19,293 bases of DNA, taken from Chthoniobacterales bacterium (lineage in GTDB: Bacteria > Verrucomicrobiota > Verrucomicrobiia > Chthoniobacterales > UBA10450). The notes beneath the pieces are model-generated. The model searched no databases. It had not been told where the DNA came from and saw nothing but the letters and a program-made list of their open reading frames with translations. The position numbers were made by a program, and so were the translations under genes. Of the stretch, positions 13,511 through 19,293 are shown in pieces (position 1 is the first letter of the stretch; every line of letters begins with the position of its first letter). The DNA lies in NCBI GenBank assembly GCA_025980625.1, contig JAICXG010000022.1, positions 1 to 19,293 on the forward strand, given 5' to 3'.

Positions 13511-14332
13511 TTAGAGCTGCAAGCGGCGAAACAGTTCGTCGAGCGGAAGCTGAATGCCAAGGTAAAATTCGCCGAAGTCGGCATAGGCCGCGCTCACCTC
13601 GTCGAAGCGCATCTGGTAGACGATGGCTTTGATCTGAAAAGTGTCGTGGGCAAAGAGCGTCACACCCCATTCGGCGTCGTCGAGGCCGCTCGAGCCGGTG
13701 ATGAGTTGTTTCACCTTGCCCGCATATTGGCGGCCAACCCGCGCGTGGCCGCCCATGAGCAGACGGCGTTCTTCGTAGGGAAGGGTGTACCAGTTGCGCT
13801 GTTCACCGCGCCGTTTCGTCATGTTGTAAAAACAGACCACCGGCCACTCGGGCAGGGTCGGGTAGATTCGGTCGTGGCGATAATGTTTCATGCGCTCGCG
13901 AAAGGCCTGCATCGCGGCGTCGAACTCCGTCGTACCGCGTTTTAGTTGCTGCTCCGTTTCGAGGGTGGCGGCGTATTGCTCGTCGGTCGTCGTGTATTCA
14001 CTCTCTTCGGTGAGGGAGAGATAACTGTAGACCGGAAGGAGAACATCCGCGCCTAACGACAGTGTGAGTTGCTTCTCGATTCGATTTGCGGTCTGGAGAT
14101 CCGGAGTGACGAGCATGAAGCCGAGATCGGCTTTCGGCGTGACCATGCTGAGGCTGAGAAGCTGGGTTTTCTCGAGCGCGCGCGTTTCCTGCACGAGTTT
14201 CGAGAGCGCGATCTTCCGCGCGCGTTGTTCGTCGGCGCCGAGCAACTGCCATTGTCCATGCTCGATCTGGTAAAAGAGATGCAGGCAATGCCAGCCCTCC
14301 TGCGGGATGAGCGGCGCGGGAGTTGGATCCAT
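13511..14332 (-). CDS. hemQ: Coproheme decarboxylase HemQ (ChdC), chlorite-dismutase family
   Basis: Converts coproheme to heme b in the coproporphyrin-dependent pathway. 273 residues. The C-terminal half carries the family core: NMTKRRGEQRNWYTLPYEER (170-189), with Tyr182 at the expected radical tyrosine position. GGHARVGRQYAGKVKQLITG follows, with His196 as the proximal heme ligand, then LDDAEWGVTLFAHD and VYQMRFDEVSAAYADFGEFY. This pattern matches HemQ rather than oxygen-evolving chlorite dismutase. The ATG at 14332 has AAGGAAA upstream. The next upstream gene on the strand, a rhomboid-like membrane protein, ends 79 bases away. No other heme gene is in the window. Confidence 0.93.
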   Translation of the reverse strand: MDPTPAPLIPQEGWHCLHLFYQIEHGQWQLLGADEQRARKIALSKLVQETRALEKTQLLSLSMVTPKADLGFMLVTPDLQTANRIEKQLTLSLGADVLLPVYSYLSLTEESEYTTTDEQYAATLETEQQLKRGTTEFDAAMQAFRERMKHYRHDRIYPTLPEWPVVCFYNMTKRRGEQRNWYTLPYEERRLLMGGHARVGRQYAGKVKQLITGSSGLDDAEWGVTLFAHDTFQIKAIVYQMRFDEVSAAYADFGEFYLGIQLPLDELFRRLQL

Positions 14333-14411
14333 GGACGAAGTTTCCTTGTCGGCAACGATCGGGTCAAGTTTGCCGCTGGCGGCGAGTGCGGCGCTCGCGC
14401 TCGGCTTTGCG

Positions 14412-15215
14412 TTAGGCTTCGACCTTTGTCGCGCTCGGGAGATGGGCGAGGCAGTACTCCTCGCCGTCGCGCGCCACGCGAAACTCTAGGTTCGGGTTCG
14501 TGATCTCGGTCGCGCCACAGATCGCACAATGGTGCAGCGTTTCGTCCTCCGGCCGCGCTTTTGCCTCAAAGCGCCGCCGCCGACTCGTCACCTGTCGGCG
14601 GGTGCGCGCGGCGCGGACGAGGTCGGGGCCGAAAAAGATCAGGTAATTGGCGAAAGCCGCGACCAGGGCCATGCGATAAGCGTTCGAGTTGCTCAGGAAT
14701 CCATAAAGCAAAAGGGCCACCGAGATCCAGGCGAGCCATTTCACCTTCATCGGGAGAACGAAAAAGAGATAGATCACTTCCTCGGGATAGAAGGTGGCGA
14801 AAGCAAAGAAAAGGGAAGAGGCGAGCATGGTATTGGAGAATTGCGCGCCGAAGAGAAACGCCGCGACCGTCGTGCCGATCATGCCGACGAGAAAGTAAAG
14901 GGTGAGGCGAAAGGTGCCCCAGGCCTGTTCGAGTCGATCGCCAATGAAGAGGAGAAACCAGAGCACAACCAGCAGCCAGAGCGGTTGCATGGCCGAGCCG
15001 GGCTGGCCGATGCCGCGCGGAATAAAAATGTAGGTGACGAGCCGCCAGATTTCGCCGTGCAGGATCGCCGCCGGATCGAGCGTGAGGAGGGCGAGGAACC
15101 CGGGATTTAGGAAGCTGAGCAGATAAACAAGGGCGGTAAGCGCGACCACGAACCGGATCAGTCCGGGAATGGCGAGCCAGCCGAGGCGGCGTTCAAGCTT
15201 GTCCAGAAAACTCAT
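14412..15215 (-). CDS. Rhomboid-like membrane protein without catalytic motifs, with C-terminal zinc-ribbon-like tail
   Basis: 267 residues with about six hydrophobic segments (about 18-36, 77-92, 104-122, 127-152, 160-174, 181-197), with the overall layout of rhomboids (WRLVTYIFIPRG in the first loop, GDRLEQAWGTFRLTLYFLVG). The catalytic GxSG is absent (the region reads NTMLASSLFFAF), and no later AHxxG histidine motif is visible. It is therefore probably a pseudoprotease or a rhomboid-fold family of another role. After the last helix comes an Arg-rich stretch, then CAIC (230-233) and CLAH (255-258), which could bind one zinc. The stop codon lies within a GCCTAACG motif. Specific function unknown. 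Confidence 0.75.
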   Translation of the reverse strand: MSFLDKLERRLGWLAIPGLIRFVVALTALVYLLSFLNPGFLALLTLDPAAILHGEIWRLVTYIFIPRGIGQPGSAMQPLWLLVVLWFLLFIGDRLEQAWGTFRLTLYFLVGMIGTTVAAFLFGAQFSNTMLASSLFFAFATFYPEEVIYLFFVLPMKVKWLAWISVALLLYGFLSNSNAYRMALVAAFANYLIFFGPDLVRAARTRRQVTSRRRRFEAKARPEDETLHHCAICGATEITNPNLEFRVARDGEEYCLAHLPSATKVEA

Positions 15216-15265
15216 GGTCGAGTCATCCTAGAGGTGGCCTTTCGGCAGTTCAACCGGGCTGACAA

Positions 15266-15338
15266 TCCTGCTCTTTCTCTCGCGCGTGCTGTTCCTTGAG
15301 TCGTTAGGCGATTAGCTCTAGAAAATCGCGGAGCAGGA
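15266..15338. repeat. Inverted repeat TCCTGCTC/GAGCAGGA enclosing a 9-mer motif
   Basis: TCCTGCTC (15266-15273) and GAGCAGGA (15331-15338) are exact reverse complements. They enclose TCGTTAGGC at 15301-15309, in the 173-base gap between the divergent rhomboid-like gene and gcvT. The same arrangement is seen at 13440-13506 and 17882-17989. The promoters of both genes should lie here, but I see no strong -35/-10 pair. Confidence 0.45.
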
Positions 15339-15388
15339 AAGCCGGCGCCGATTGACCACCTCCGCGGCAACACCTAGGCTGGCCCGCG

Positions 15389-16492
15389 ATGAGCGACGCC
15401 GCGGAAAAACGCACTCCGCTTTACGGCGAACATGTCCGGCTCGGAGCGAGGATCATTCCGTTCGGCGGCTGGCTCATGCCGGTGCAATACTCGAGCATTC
15501 GCGAGGAACACGAAGCGGTACGCAAAGACGTCGGCGTGTTCGACATCTCGCACATGGGCGAGTTGGTGGTGAGCGGGCCGGCCGCGAGTGAATGGCTCAA
15601 TACAATGCTGACGAATAATATCGCCAGGCTCGAGGTGGGCGACGGGCAGTACACGTTCCTGCTGAACGACGAGGCCGGCGTGATCGATGACCTGATCGTT
15701 TACCGGATCAGTGACGATAAATTTCTCCTCGTCGTGAATGCCGCGCGGGTAGAGGAAGATTTCAATTGGTTAGGCGCGCATCGAGCGCAGTCAGGTGTGC
15801 AGATTGCGAATGTGAGCGATTCGTACGCTGGTCTGGCGATTCAGGGACCAAAAGTTGGCGAGCTTTTCCACGCGCTTTTTGGTTCGGAGCAAGAAATGCC
15901 GGCGCGGAATCGCATTGCACGCTTCCAGCTCAATGCGACCGAGATTCTGGTCGCGCGCACCGGCTACACGGGCGAAGACGGGATTGAAGTTTTCTTCGCG
16001 GCCGAGGCGGCGCCGTCCGTCTGGAGGGAAGTTTTGCAAAAAGGTGAATCGTTAGGCATTCGTCCCTGTGGTTTGGGCGCGCGGGATACGCTGCGGCTCG
16101 AGATGTGTTACCCGCTCAATGGGTCCGACCTTTCCCCCGAACATACTCCGCTCGAGGCCGGGCTCGGCTTCTTTGTTGACCTGGCAAAACCGAATTTTAC
16201 CGGCCGGGAGAAGTTGCTCCAGCAAAAGGAAAACGGTCCCGCGCGCCGGCTCGTTGCCTTTAAGATGAAAGGCAAAAGTCCGCCGCCCCGGCCGCATTAC
16301 CGGGTATTTCGCGCTGGAAAGGAGGCGGGTGAGCTGACGAGCGGAACGCTCTCGCCGAGCTTGAATGAAGGAATCGCGATGGCTTATCTCGCTACTCCCG
16401 CGCCCCAGCCGGGCGAGGAGATCGAAATTGAAGTTCGCGGCCAGCGATTTCCGGCTGTGATTGAAAAGAAACCGCTCTACAAGAAGACATGA
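15389..16492 (+). CDS. gcvT: Aminomethyltransferase (glycine cleavage T-protein)
   Basis: Transfers the methylene group from the aminomethyl-lipoyl H-protein to tetrahydrofolate, releasing ammonia. 367 residues. N-terminal features are TPLYGEHVRLGARIIPFGGW (9-28) and VFDISHMGELVVSG (50-63). Asp101 in EAGVIDDLIVYR matches the catalytic aspartate of the E. coli enzyme. TGYTGEDGIEVFF and GARDTLRLEMCYPLNGSDLS follow, and the C-terminal barrel domain ends the protein. The length is normal. The stop overlaps the gcvH start (ATGA, 16489-16492). Motif copies lie at 15769 (near copy) and 16049. Confidence 0.97.
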   Translation: MSDAAEKRTPLYGEHVRLGARIIPFGGWLMPVQYSSIREEHEAVRKDVGVFDISHMGELVVSGPAASEWLNTMLTNNIARLEVGDGQYTFLLNDEAGVIDDLIVYRISDDKFLLVVNAARVEEDFNWLGAHRAQSGVQIANVSDSYAGLAIQGPKVGELFHALFGSEQEMPARNRIARFQLNATEILVARTGYTGEDGIEVFFAAEAAPSVWREVLQKGESLGIRPCGLGARDTLRLEMCYPLNGSDLSPEHTPLEAGLGFFVDLAKPNFTGREKLLQQKENGPARRLVAFKMKGKSPPPRPHYRVFRAGKEAGELTSGTLSPSLNEGIAMAYLATPAPQPGEEIEIEVRGQRFPAVIEKKPLYKKT

Positions 16493-16869
16493 ACATTCCC
16501 GACGATCTCCTTTACACCGAATCGCACGAGTGGATCCGTCGCGAAGGCGACGACAAAATTCGCGTCGGCATCACCGACCACGCGCAGGCGGAGCTGACCG
16601 ATGTGGTTTATGTCGAGCTGCCAAAAACGGGCGCGAGTTACGATGCGCGGGGGACGATCGCGGTGGTCGAGTCGGTGAAAGCGGCGAGCGACATTTACGC
16701 GCCGGTGAAAGGAACGGTGCTGGAAGTGAACAAGGCGCTCGAGTCAAACCCGGCTCTGATCAACACGGATCCGTATGGCGAAGGCTGGATTTATGTTTTG
16801 CAAGTCGAGAGCCCGGACCAACTCAAAGCGTTGAAGGACGCCGCCGGATATCGCGCCTCGCTTGCCTGA
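16489..16869 (+). CDS. gcvH: Glycine cleavage system H protein
   Basis: The lipoyl carrier protein that shuttles the aminomethyl group between the P, T and L proteins. 126 residues. YTESHEWIRREGDDKIRVGI (9-28) is the family start. Lys64 in VVESVKAASDIYAPVKG is the lipoylation site. NPALINTDPYGEGWIYVLQV is the conserved C-terminal part. It is translationally coupled to gcvT by a 4-base overlap. The P-protein gene usually found next is missing; the following gene encodes a secreted protein of unknown role, so gcvP must lie elsewhere. Confidence 0.97.
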   Translation: MNIPDDLLYTESHEWIRREGDDKIRVGITDHAQAELTDVVYVELPKTGASYDARGTIAVVESVKAASDIYAPVKGTVLEVNKALESNPALINTDPYGEGWIYVLQVESPDQLKALKDAAGYRASLA

Positions 16870-16944
16870 CGAAGCCAGATGCGTGCGCTCCCGCAACCAG
16901 TGCGCGTATCGCTTTCGTCTCGCATTTCCTTCAATGACAGCGGC

Positions 16945-17874
16945 ATGACAAAGCTCGCTTTTGGCCTTCTGTCGCTCTGGATCTTCGCGACCGCGGCGTC
17001 GGCCGCAGTCATTAACGTGGAGTTCAAGTTCACGCCATTCGTCGGTGATCCGGGCACGGACAAGAGCGTGCAGATTGTTCCCGGCAAAGCAGCGATTTTC
17101 ATCAACAACATCCCCTTTGCCGACGAGACGGTGCAGGGGGACGAGGTCCCGGTGTTGTTCGAGGAACACGAAGTCGCCCCCGCGGTGTGGGTGCCGATGA
17201 GCTCGGTCGGAGCGCTCCTGCGCAAAGGGCAAAACAAGATCCGGATCGAATTTACGCCTAACGACCCGGCGAAGAAGTATCGCGCCCAGTTGCGCTGGGC
17301 GTCGGTCACCGACACCGCAACCGAGGAGGAAGAACCGGGTAACATGCGCGCGACCAACCAGGCAAATGAAGGGGTCGACGATCGCAAGAGTGTTACCGGC
17401 AAAGTGGTATTCGAGCGCGATTTCACGGCCGTTTTCGCGCTTGATCTCCCGTGGCACCATTATCCGGCCGTCACTTCGCTGACCGAGGAGGACAAACAAA
17501 AGATCGCCACCCTGCTCAAGGAACGGGCGGAGTGGTTCAAGCCCGATTTCGGCGCGCTTTACAAGGCGCTGGAGGATAATGAATCCCTCAAGGTCGAGGA
17601 CGTGCGCAGGGCGCAGTGCCTCGAGGCCGCTTACAAAGCCGGCGTGCGGGTGCAGGCGCCGGAAGCGGGCGAGCTGAATTTCACGACCACCGGCGGCCCG
17701 GCCGTAGTCGTGACAAAAAAGGAAGGACCGCTCTTCGGCCTGGACGAGAAAACCTTCGCGCCAATCAAAGATGAAGACACGCAAATGTGCGCGGGAATGG
17801 CGCTCTCGGCGATTTACCCGGCGAAACTGATCGCGGTCAAACGGCCGGAAGGAAAATGGGAGATTGTCCTGTAA
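16945..17874 (+). CDS. Secreted protein of unknown function
   Basis: I do not recognise a family. From ATG 16945 the protein is 309 residues with a clear signal peptide, MTKLAFGLLSLWIFATAASA, and cleavage predicted after ASA, followed by mature AVINVEFKF. The frame is open 66 bases further upstream, but that part would bury the signal peptide. The first half looks beta-rich (VQIVPGKAAIFINNIPF, VWVPMSSVGALLRKGQNKIR). The middle is acidic and low-complexity (TATEEEEPGNM). The second half is more helical, with LTEEDKQKIATLLKERAEWF. It has a single Cys pair far apart (CLEAAY, MCAGMAL), no lipobox and no obvious catalytic motif. It is probably periplasmic. One exact motif lies at 17256 (Pro-Asn-Asp). 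Confidence 0.75.
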   Translation: MTKLAFGLLSLWIFATAASAAVINVEFKFTPFVGDPGTDKSVQIVPGKAAIFINNIPFADETVQGDEVPVLFEEHEVAPAVWVPMSSVGALLRKGQNKIRIEFTPNDPAKKYRAQLRWASVTDTATEEEEPGNMRATNQANEGVDDRKSVTGKVVFERDFTAVFALDLPWHHYPAVTSLTEEDKQKIATLLKERAEWFKPDFGALYKALEDNESLKVEDVRRAQCLEAAYKAGVRVQAPEAGELNFTTTGGPAVVVTKKEGPLFGLDEKTFAPIKDEDTQMCAGMALSAIYPAKLIAVKRPEGKWEIVL

Positions 17875-17904
17875 TTACTTATCCTGCTGCGGCGCCTTGC
17901 TCGA

Positions 17905-17923
17905 TTCGTTAGGGCCTAACGAA
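17905..17923. repeat. Inverted pair of 9-mer motifs downstream of the secreted-protein gene
   Basis: TTCGTTAGGGCCTAACGAA has 9-base arms (TTCGTTAGG and CCTAACGAA) that are perfect reverse complements around one G. It is two motif copies face to face, 31 bases after a stop codon. Inverted uptake-sequence pairs in Neisseria and Haemophilus often serve as terminators in this position. Here the arms are GC-poor, the loop is too tight for all pairs to form, and no T-tract follows, so terminator activity is uncertain. Confidence 0.75.
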
Positions 17924-17963
17924 CTATCTCCACTCGCGCCGGCAAACTCCAGAGCATGAATTC

Positions 17964-17993
17964 GAGCCGGAGCACGATTAAAAGCAGGAGCAG
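17964..17993 (+). repeat. Copy of a 30-base dispersed intergenic repeat
   Basis: This stretch matches the minus strand of 13441-13470 at 26 of 30 positions without gaps. Both contain the identical core GGAGCACGATTA and end in GAGCAG. Its AGCAGGA (17983-17989) is also the reverse complement of TCCTGCT at 17882-17888, so the pair flanks the motif palindrome at 17905-17923. It lies in the gap between the secreted-protein gene and the glutaredoxin gene. Confidence 0.6.
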
Positions 17994-18045
17994 AAGGAAG
18001 GCGATTGACGCACCGGACGTTGCCGGTTTATTCCCAGCCGTTCCG

Positions 18046-18291
18046 ATGGAAATGAAGCTTTACAGCCGCGAATGGTGTTCGTGGTGTATGGATGCAAAGG
18101 AGTATCTCACCGCCCGCGGCTACAACTTTACCGAAGTGGACGTCGGCGAGGACCGTGCCGCGTACCTGGAAATGAGGGAGCTCTCGGATCAGACCTATGT
18201 CCCGACCCTTGTCGCGGGCGATGCAGTGCTTGCCAATTTCGATACCGCTCAATTGGAGAAATTTTTGCGCGAGCACGGCATCGACCCGTAA
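18046..18291 (+). CDS. Small glutaredoxin-family protein
   Basis: A thiol-disulfide oxidoreductase of 81 residues from ATG 18046 (MEMKLYSREWCSWC). A second ATG at 18052 is also possible. The frame is open upstream to 17956, but that stretch covers the dispersed repeat and is not protein-like. The active site is C11-S-W-C14, in place of the usual CPYC. The cis-proline region is TYVPTL (50-55, Pro53), and FNFTEVD-type strand residues (YNFTEVDVGED) precede it. It is a dithiol enzyme by sequence, of the NrdH/Grx type. The next gene starts right after its stop, so the two are probably co-transcribed. Confidence 0.88.
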   Translation: MEMKLYSREWCSWCMDAKEYLTARGYNFTEVDVGEDRAAYLEMRELSDQTYVPTLVAGDAVLANFDTAQLEKFLREHGIDP

Positions 18292-19107
18292 ATGCTATTC
18301 GGGCTTTTCATCACCCTTGGAGTGGCAGTGCTCAGCGTCGCGCTGCGCAGCTATCAATCTTCGGTCTCGCAGAAGGTCGGCGCCTTCGGCATCCTCACCG
18401 CCTCCTTTCTCGCCATCTATTACATCTCCGGCAGCTGGATTCTCGGCCTCATCAGCGCGCTAAGCTGGCTTCTTCTTCCCTGGCTGGAAATCCTCACCCG
18501 CATCCGGGCGCTTCGGCTCCCTCGGGAGAAAACGCTGCGCCCGAAGAACCCACCCTCTTCCGAGGTCTTCCCGGCGCTCGATGAGATCACCACTCAGATT
18601 GAAAACGAAGGCTTCGCCCACGTAAGCGACGCCGGCTGGGACTGGGAAGATTACCGGCAATTCTTCCGCCTCTTTTACAAGGAAGAAGACCGCGCCCAGG
18701 CGACGATCTGCCTGAACGAGCAGCACGATCTTTCGTTTTATTACCTGCGCATTTCCTCACGCGCGCAGGACGGAACGATTTGGACGACGTGGAATTATCC
18801 GCTCTCCTACGGATTGAAACTAACCCCGAGTTTTCGGATCAATCGCCAGCGCCCCGACCAATCTTTCTGGCAGCTTTACCAGAGCCACAAGACTTTCTTG
18901 CGCGACAATAACCTCGACACCGATCTCATCGACCCGCTCGATGAAGATCGCATCCAGGAAGAGATGGAGAACGATTTGCGCGATCAGATTGCGCATAACA
19001 TTAAGACCGGCGTTCTCATGCAGACCGCGGGCGGGGAGATCAAATATTCCTGGCGCGGCATGGTCTATCTTTGGTGCCAGTTTCTGCTCGATCTCGTCCG
19101 CCTTTAG
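18292..19107 (+). CDS. Membrane-anchored protein of unknown function
   Basis: I do not recognise a family. 271 residues, starting with the base after the glutaredoxin stop. The first 70 residues contain two to three hydrophobic segments (about 1-18, 31-45, 48-66). The remaining 200 residues are hydrophilic, with several aromatic stretches (WDWEDYRQFFRLFYKEED, IWTTWNYPLSYGLKL) and an acidic C-terminal region (DEDRIQEEMENDL). It ends in a short hydrophobic helix (MVYLWCQFLLDLVRL) that may lie on the membrane. There are no obvious catalytic motifs. The soluble part probably faces the cytoplasm. It contains no copy of the 9-mer motif. Confidence 0.7.
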   Translation: MLFGLFITLGVAVLSVALRSYQSSVSQKVGAFGILTASFLAIYYISGSWILGLISALSWLLLPWLEILTRIRALRLPREKTLRPKNPPSSEVFPALDEITTQIENEGFAHVSDAGWDWEDYRQFFRLFYKEEDRAQATICLNEQHDLSFYYLRISSRAQDGTIWTTWNYPLSYGLKLTPSFRINRQRPDQSFWQLYQSHKTFLRDNNLDTDLIDPLDEDRIQEEMENDLRDQIAHNIKTGVLMQTAGGEIKYSWRGMVYLWCQFLLDLVRL

Positions 19108-19119
19108 CCGACACACGCT

Positions 19120-19293
19120 GTGACATCCACGCCTGCTCCTCGAATTGAAACAGAAGTTCAGGTGATGTTCTTCGACACCGATTGCGGTGGAGTGGTGCAC
19201 AACATCGCTTACCTGCGTTTCATCGAAATCGCGCGCACCCTGCTCGCGGAAAAGCTGGGACTGAAACTGGCCGAGATGGCCGAGACGCAGCAA
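19120..19293 (+). CDS. ybgC: YbgC-type acyl-CoA thioesterase (4HBT fold), N-terminal part
   Basis: The gene starts at GTG 19120 and runs off the right edge, leaving 58 residues. VMFFDTDCGGVVHNIAYLRF (15-34) is the hot-dog-fold signature of YbgC/4-hydroxybenzoyl-CoA thioesterases, with the catalytic Asp in DTDCGGVV. IEIARTLLAEKLGL follows, as in the family. YbgC proteins hydrolyse short- or long-chain acyl-CoA and often sit beside tol-pal genes, which would lie beyond the window. The start lies 12 bases after the preceding stop, with no clear Shine-Dalgarno sequence. Confidence 0.88.
   Translation, partial: MTSTPAPRIETEVQVMFFDTDCGGVVHNIAYLRFIEIARTLLAEKLGLKLAEMAETQQ

Larger units (their letters stand above)
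2080..17922. repeat. Dispersed 9-mer motif TCGTTAGGC / GCCTAACGA (23 exact copies)
   Basis: Exact copies start at 2080, 2457, 3131, 8857, 12048, 13311, 15301 and 16049 (TCGTTAGGC), and at 3678, 6022, 6381, 7522, 8414, 9367, 9545, 10705, 12233, 12608, 12633, 13477, 14051, 17256 and 17914 (GCCTAACGA). Ten more sites keep the core GTTAGGC/GCCTAAC (2631, 3360, 8215, 8407, 10501, 10861, 11888, 12395, 14411, 15769). Three keep CGTTAGG/CCTAACG with one end changed (7298, 11581, 17906). Sixteen exact copies lie inside genes and seven in or across gene boundaries. Random expectation for a 9-mer on both strands is about 0.15. Confidence 0.92.

Noticed and set aside
14412..15215. Active rhomboid protease
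   Set aside because: No GxSG motif and no later histidine motif are visible in the helices where they should be.
2080..17922. TTAGGC copies as telomere-like repeats
   Set aside because: TTAGGC is the nematode telomere unit, but here the copies are single and dispersed in both orientations within bacterial genes, not in tandem arrays.

Overview
The window is a gene-dense, GC-rich chromosomal stretch from a bacterium. I infer a soil-type member of the Verrucomicrobiota (Chthoniobacter/Udaeobacter-like). The reasons are the mix of RNase HIII, HemQ, a TMTC-like TPR membrane protein, separate CoaC and CoaB, a tiny Lys/Ala-rich basic protein, and many starts without a Shine-Dalgarno sequence. This is an impression from gene content, not a phylogenetic placement. 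There is no phage, IS element or CRISPR array, and most genes are housekeeping.

Layout. (1) Positions 1-1495, minus strand: a partial degenerate-receiver protein running off the left edge, downstream of rnhC. (2) 1496-1857: about 360 bases without a gene, packed with short palindromes. (3) 1858-6871, plus strand: an SdpR-like ArsR repressor with an SdpI-like membrane protein, mutY, then a translationally coupled pair of a DPM1-like family-2 glycosyltransferase and a TMTC-like membrane glycosyltransferase with TPRs. (4) 6926-9656, plus: yicC, gmk, coaC, coaB, all overlapping or nearly touching. (5) 9738-9909: a 25-residue Lys/Ala peptide gene, an RNA hairpin and a strong intrinsic terminator. 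(6) 9962-13317, plus: an inositol-phosphatase-family gene, ispF, cysS and a left-handed-beta-helix protein. (7) 13341-15215, minus: tRNA-Ser(GGA), hemQ and a rhomboid-like membrane protein without the usual active-site motifs. (8) 15389-19293, plus: gcvT-gcvH, a secreted protein of unknown function, a small glutaredoxin, an unknown membrane protein and the start of a YbgC-type thioesterase.

How the genes fit together. Several pathways are touched but none is complete: CoA synthesis (coaC, coaB), isoprenoids (ispF), heme by the coproporphyrin route (hemQ), glycine cleavage (gcvT, gcvH), translation (cysS, tRNA-Ser) and DNA/RNA upkeep (rnhC, mutY, yicC). The clearest working pair is the glycosyltransferase and TMTC-like gene at 3789-6871. 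By analogy with DPM1 and TMTC, it may make a lipid-linked sugar and transfer it to exported proteins.

The most striking signal is not a gene. The 9-mer TCGTTAGGC/GCCTAACGA occurs 23 times exactly, against about 0.15 expected by chance, plus about a dozen near copies. It lies on both strands, in coding and intergenic DNA, and is read in several frames. It supplies stop codons at gene ends and forms an inverted pair at 17905-17923. It resembles a DNA-uptake-sequence-like or other genome-wide recognition motif. It is absent from 3687-6021, which covers the glycosyltransferase and the membrane half of the TMTC-like gene. A second repeat family (two 30-base copies, 26/30 identical) lies in two of the intergenic regions that also carry the 9-mer.
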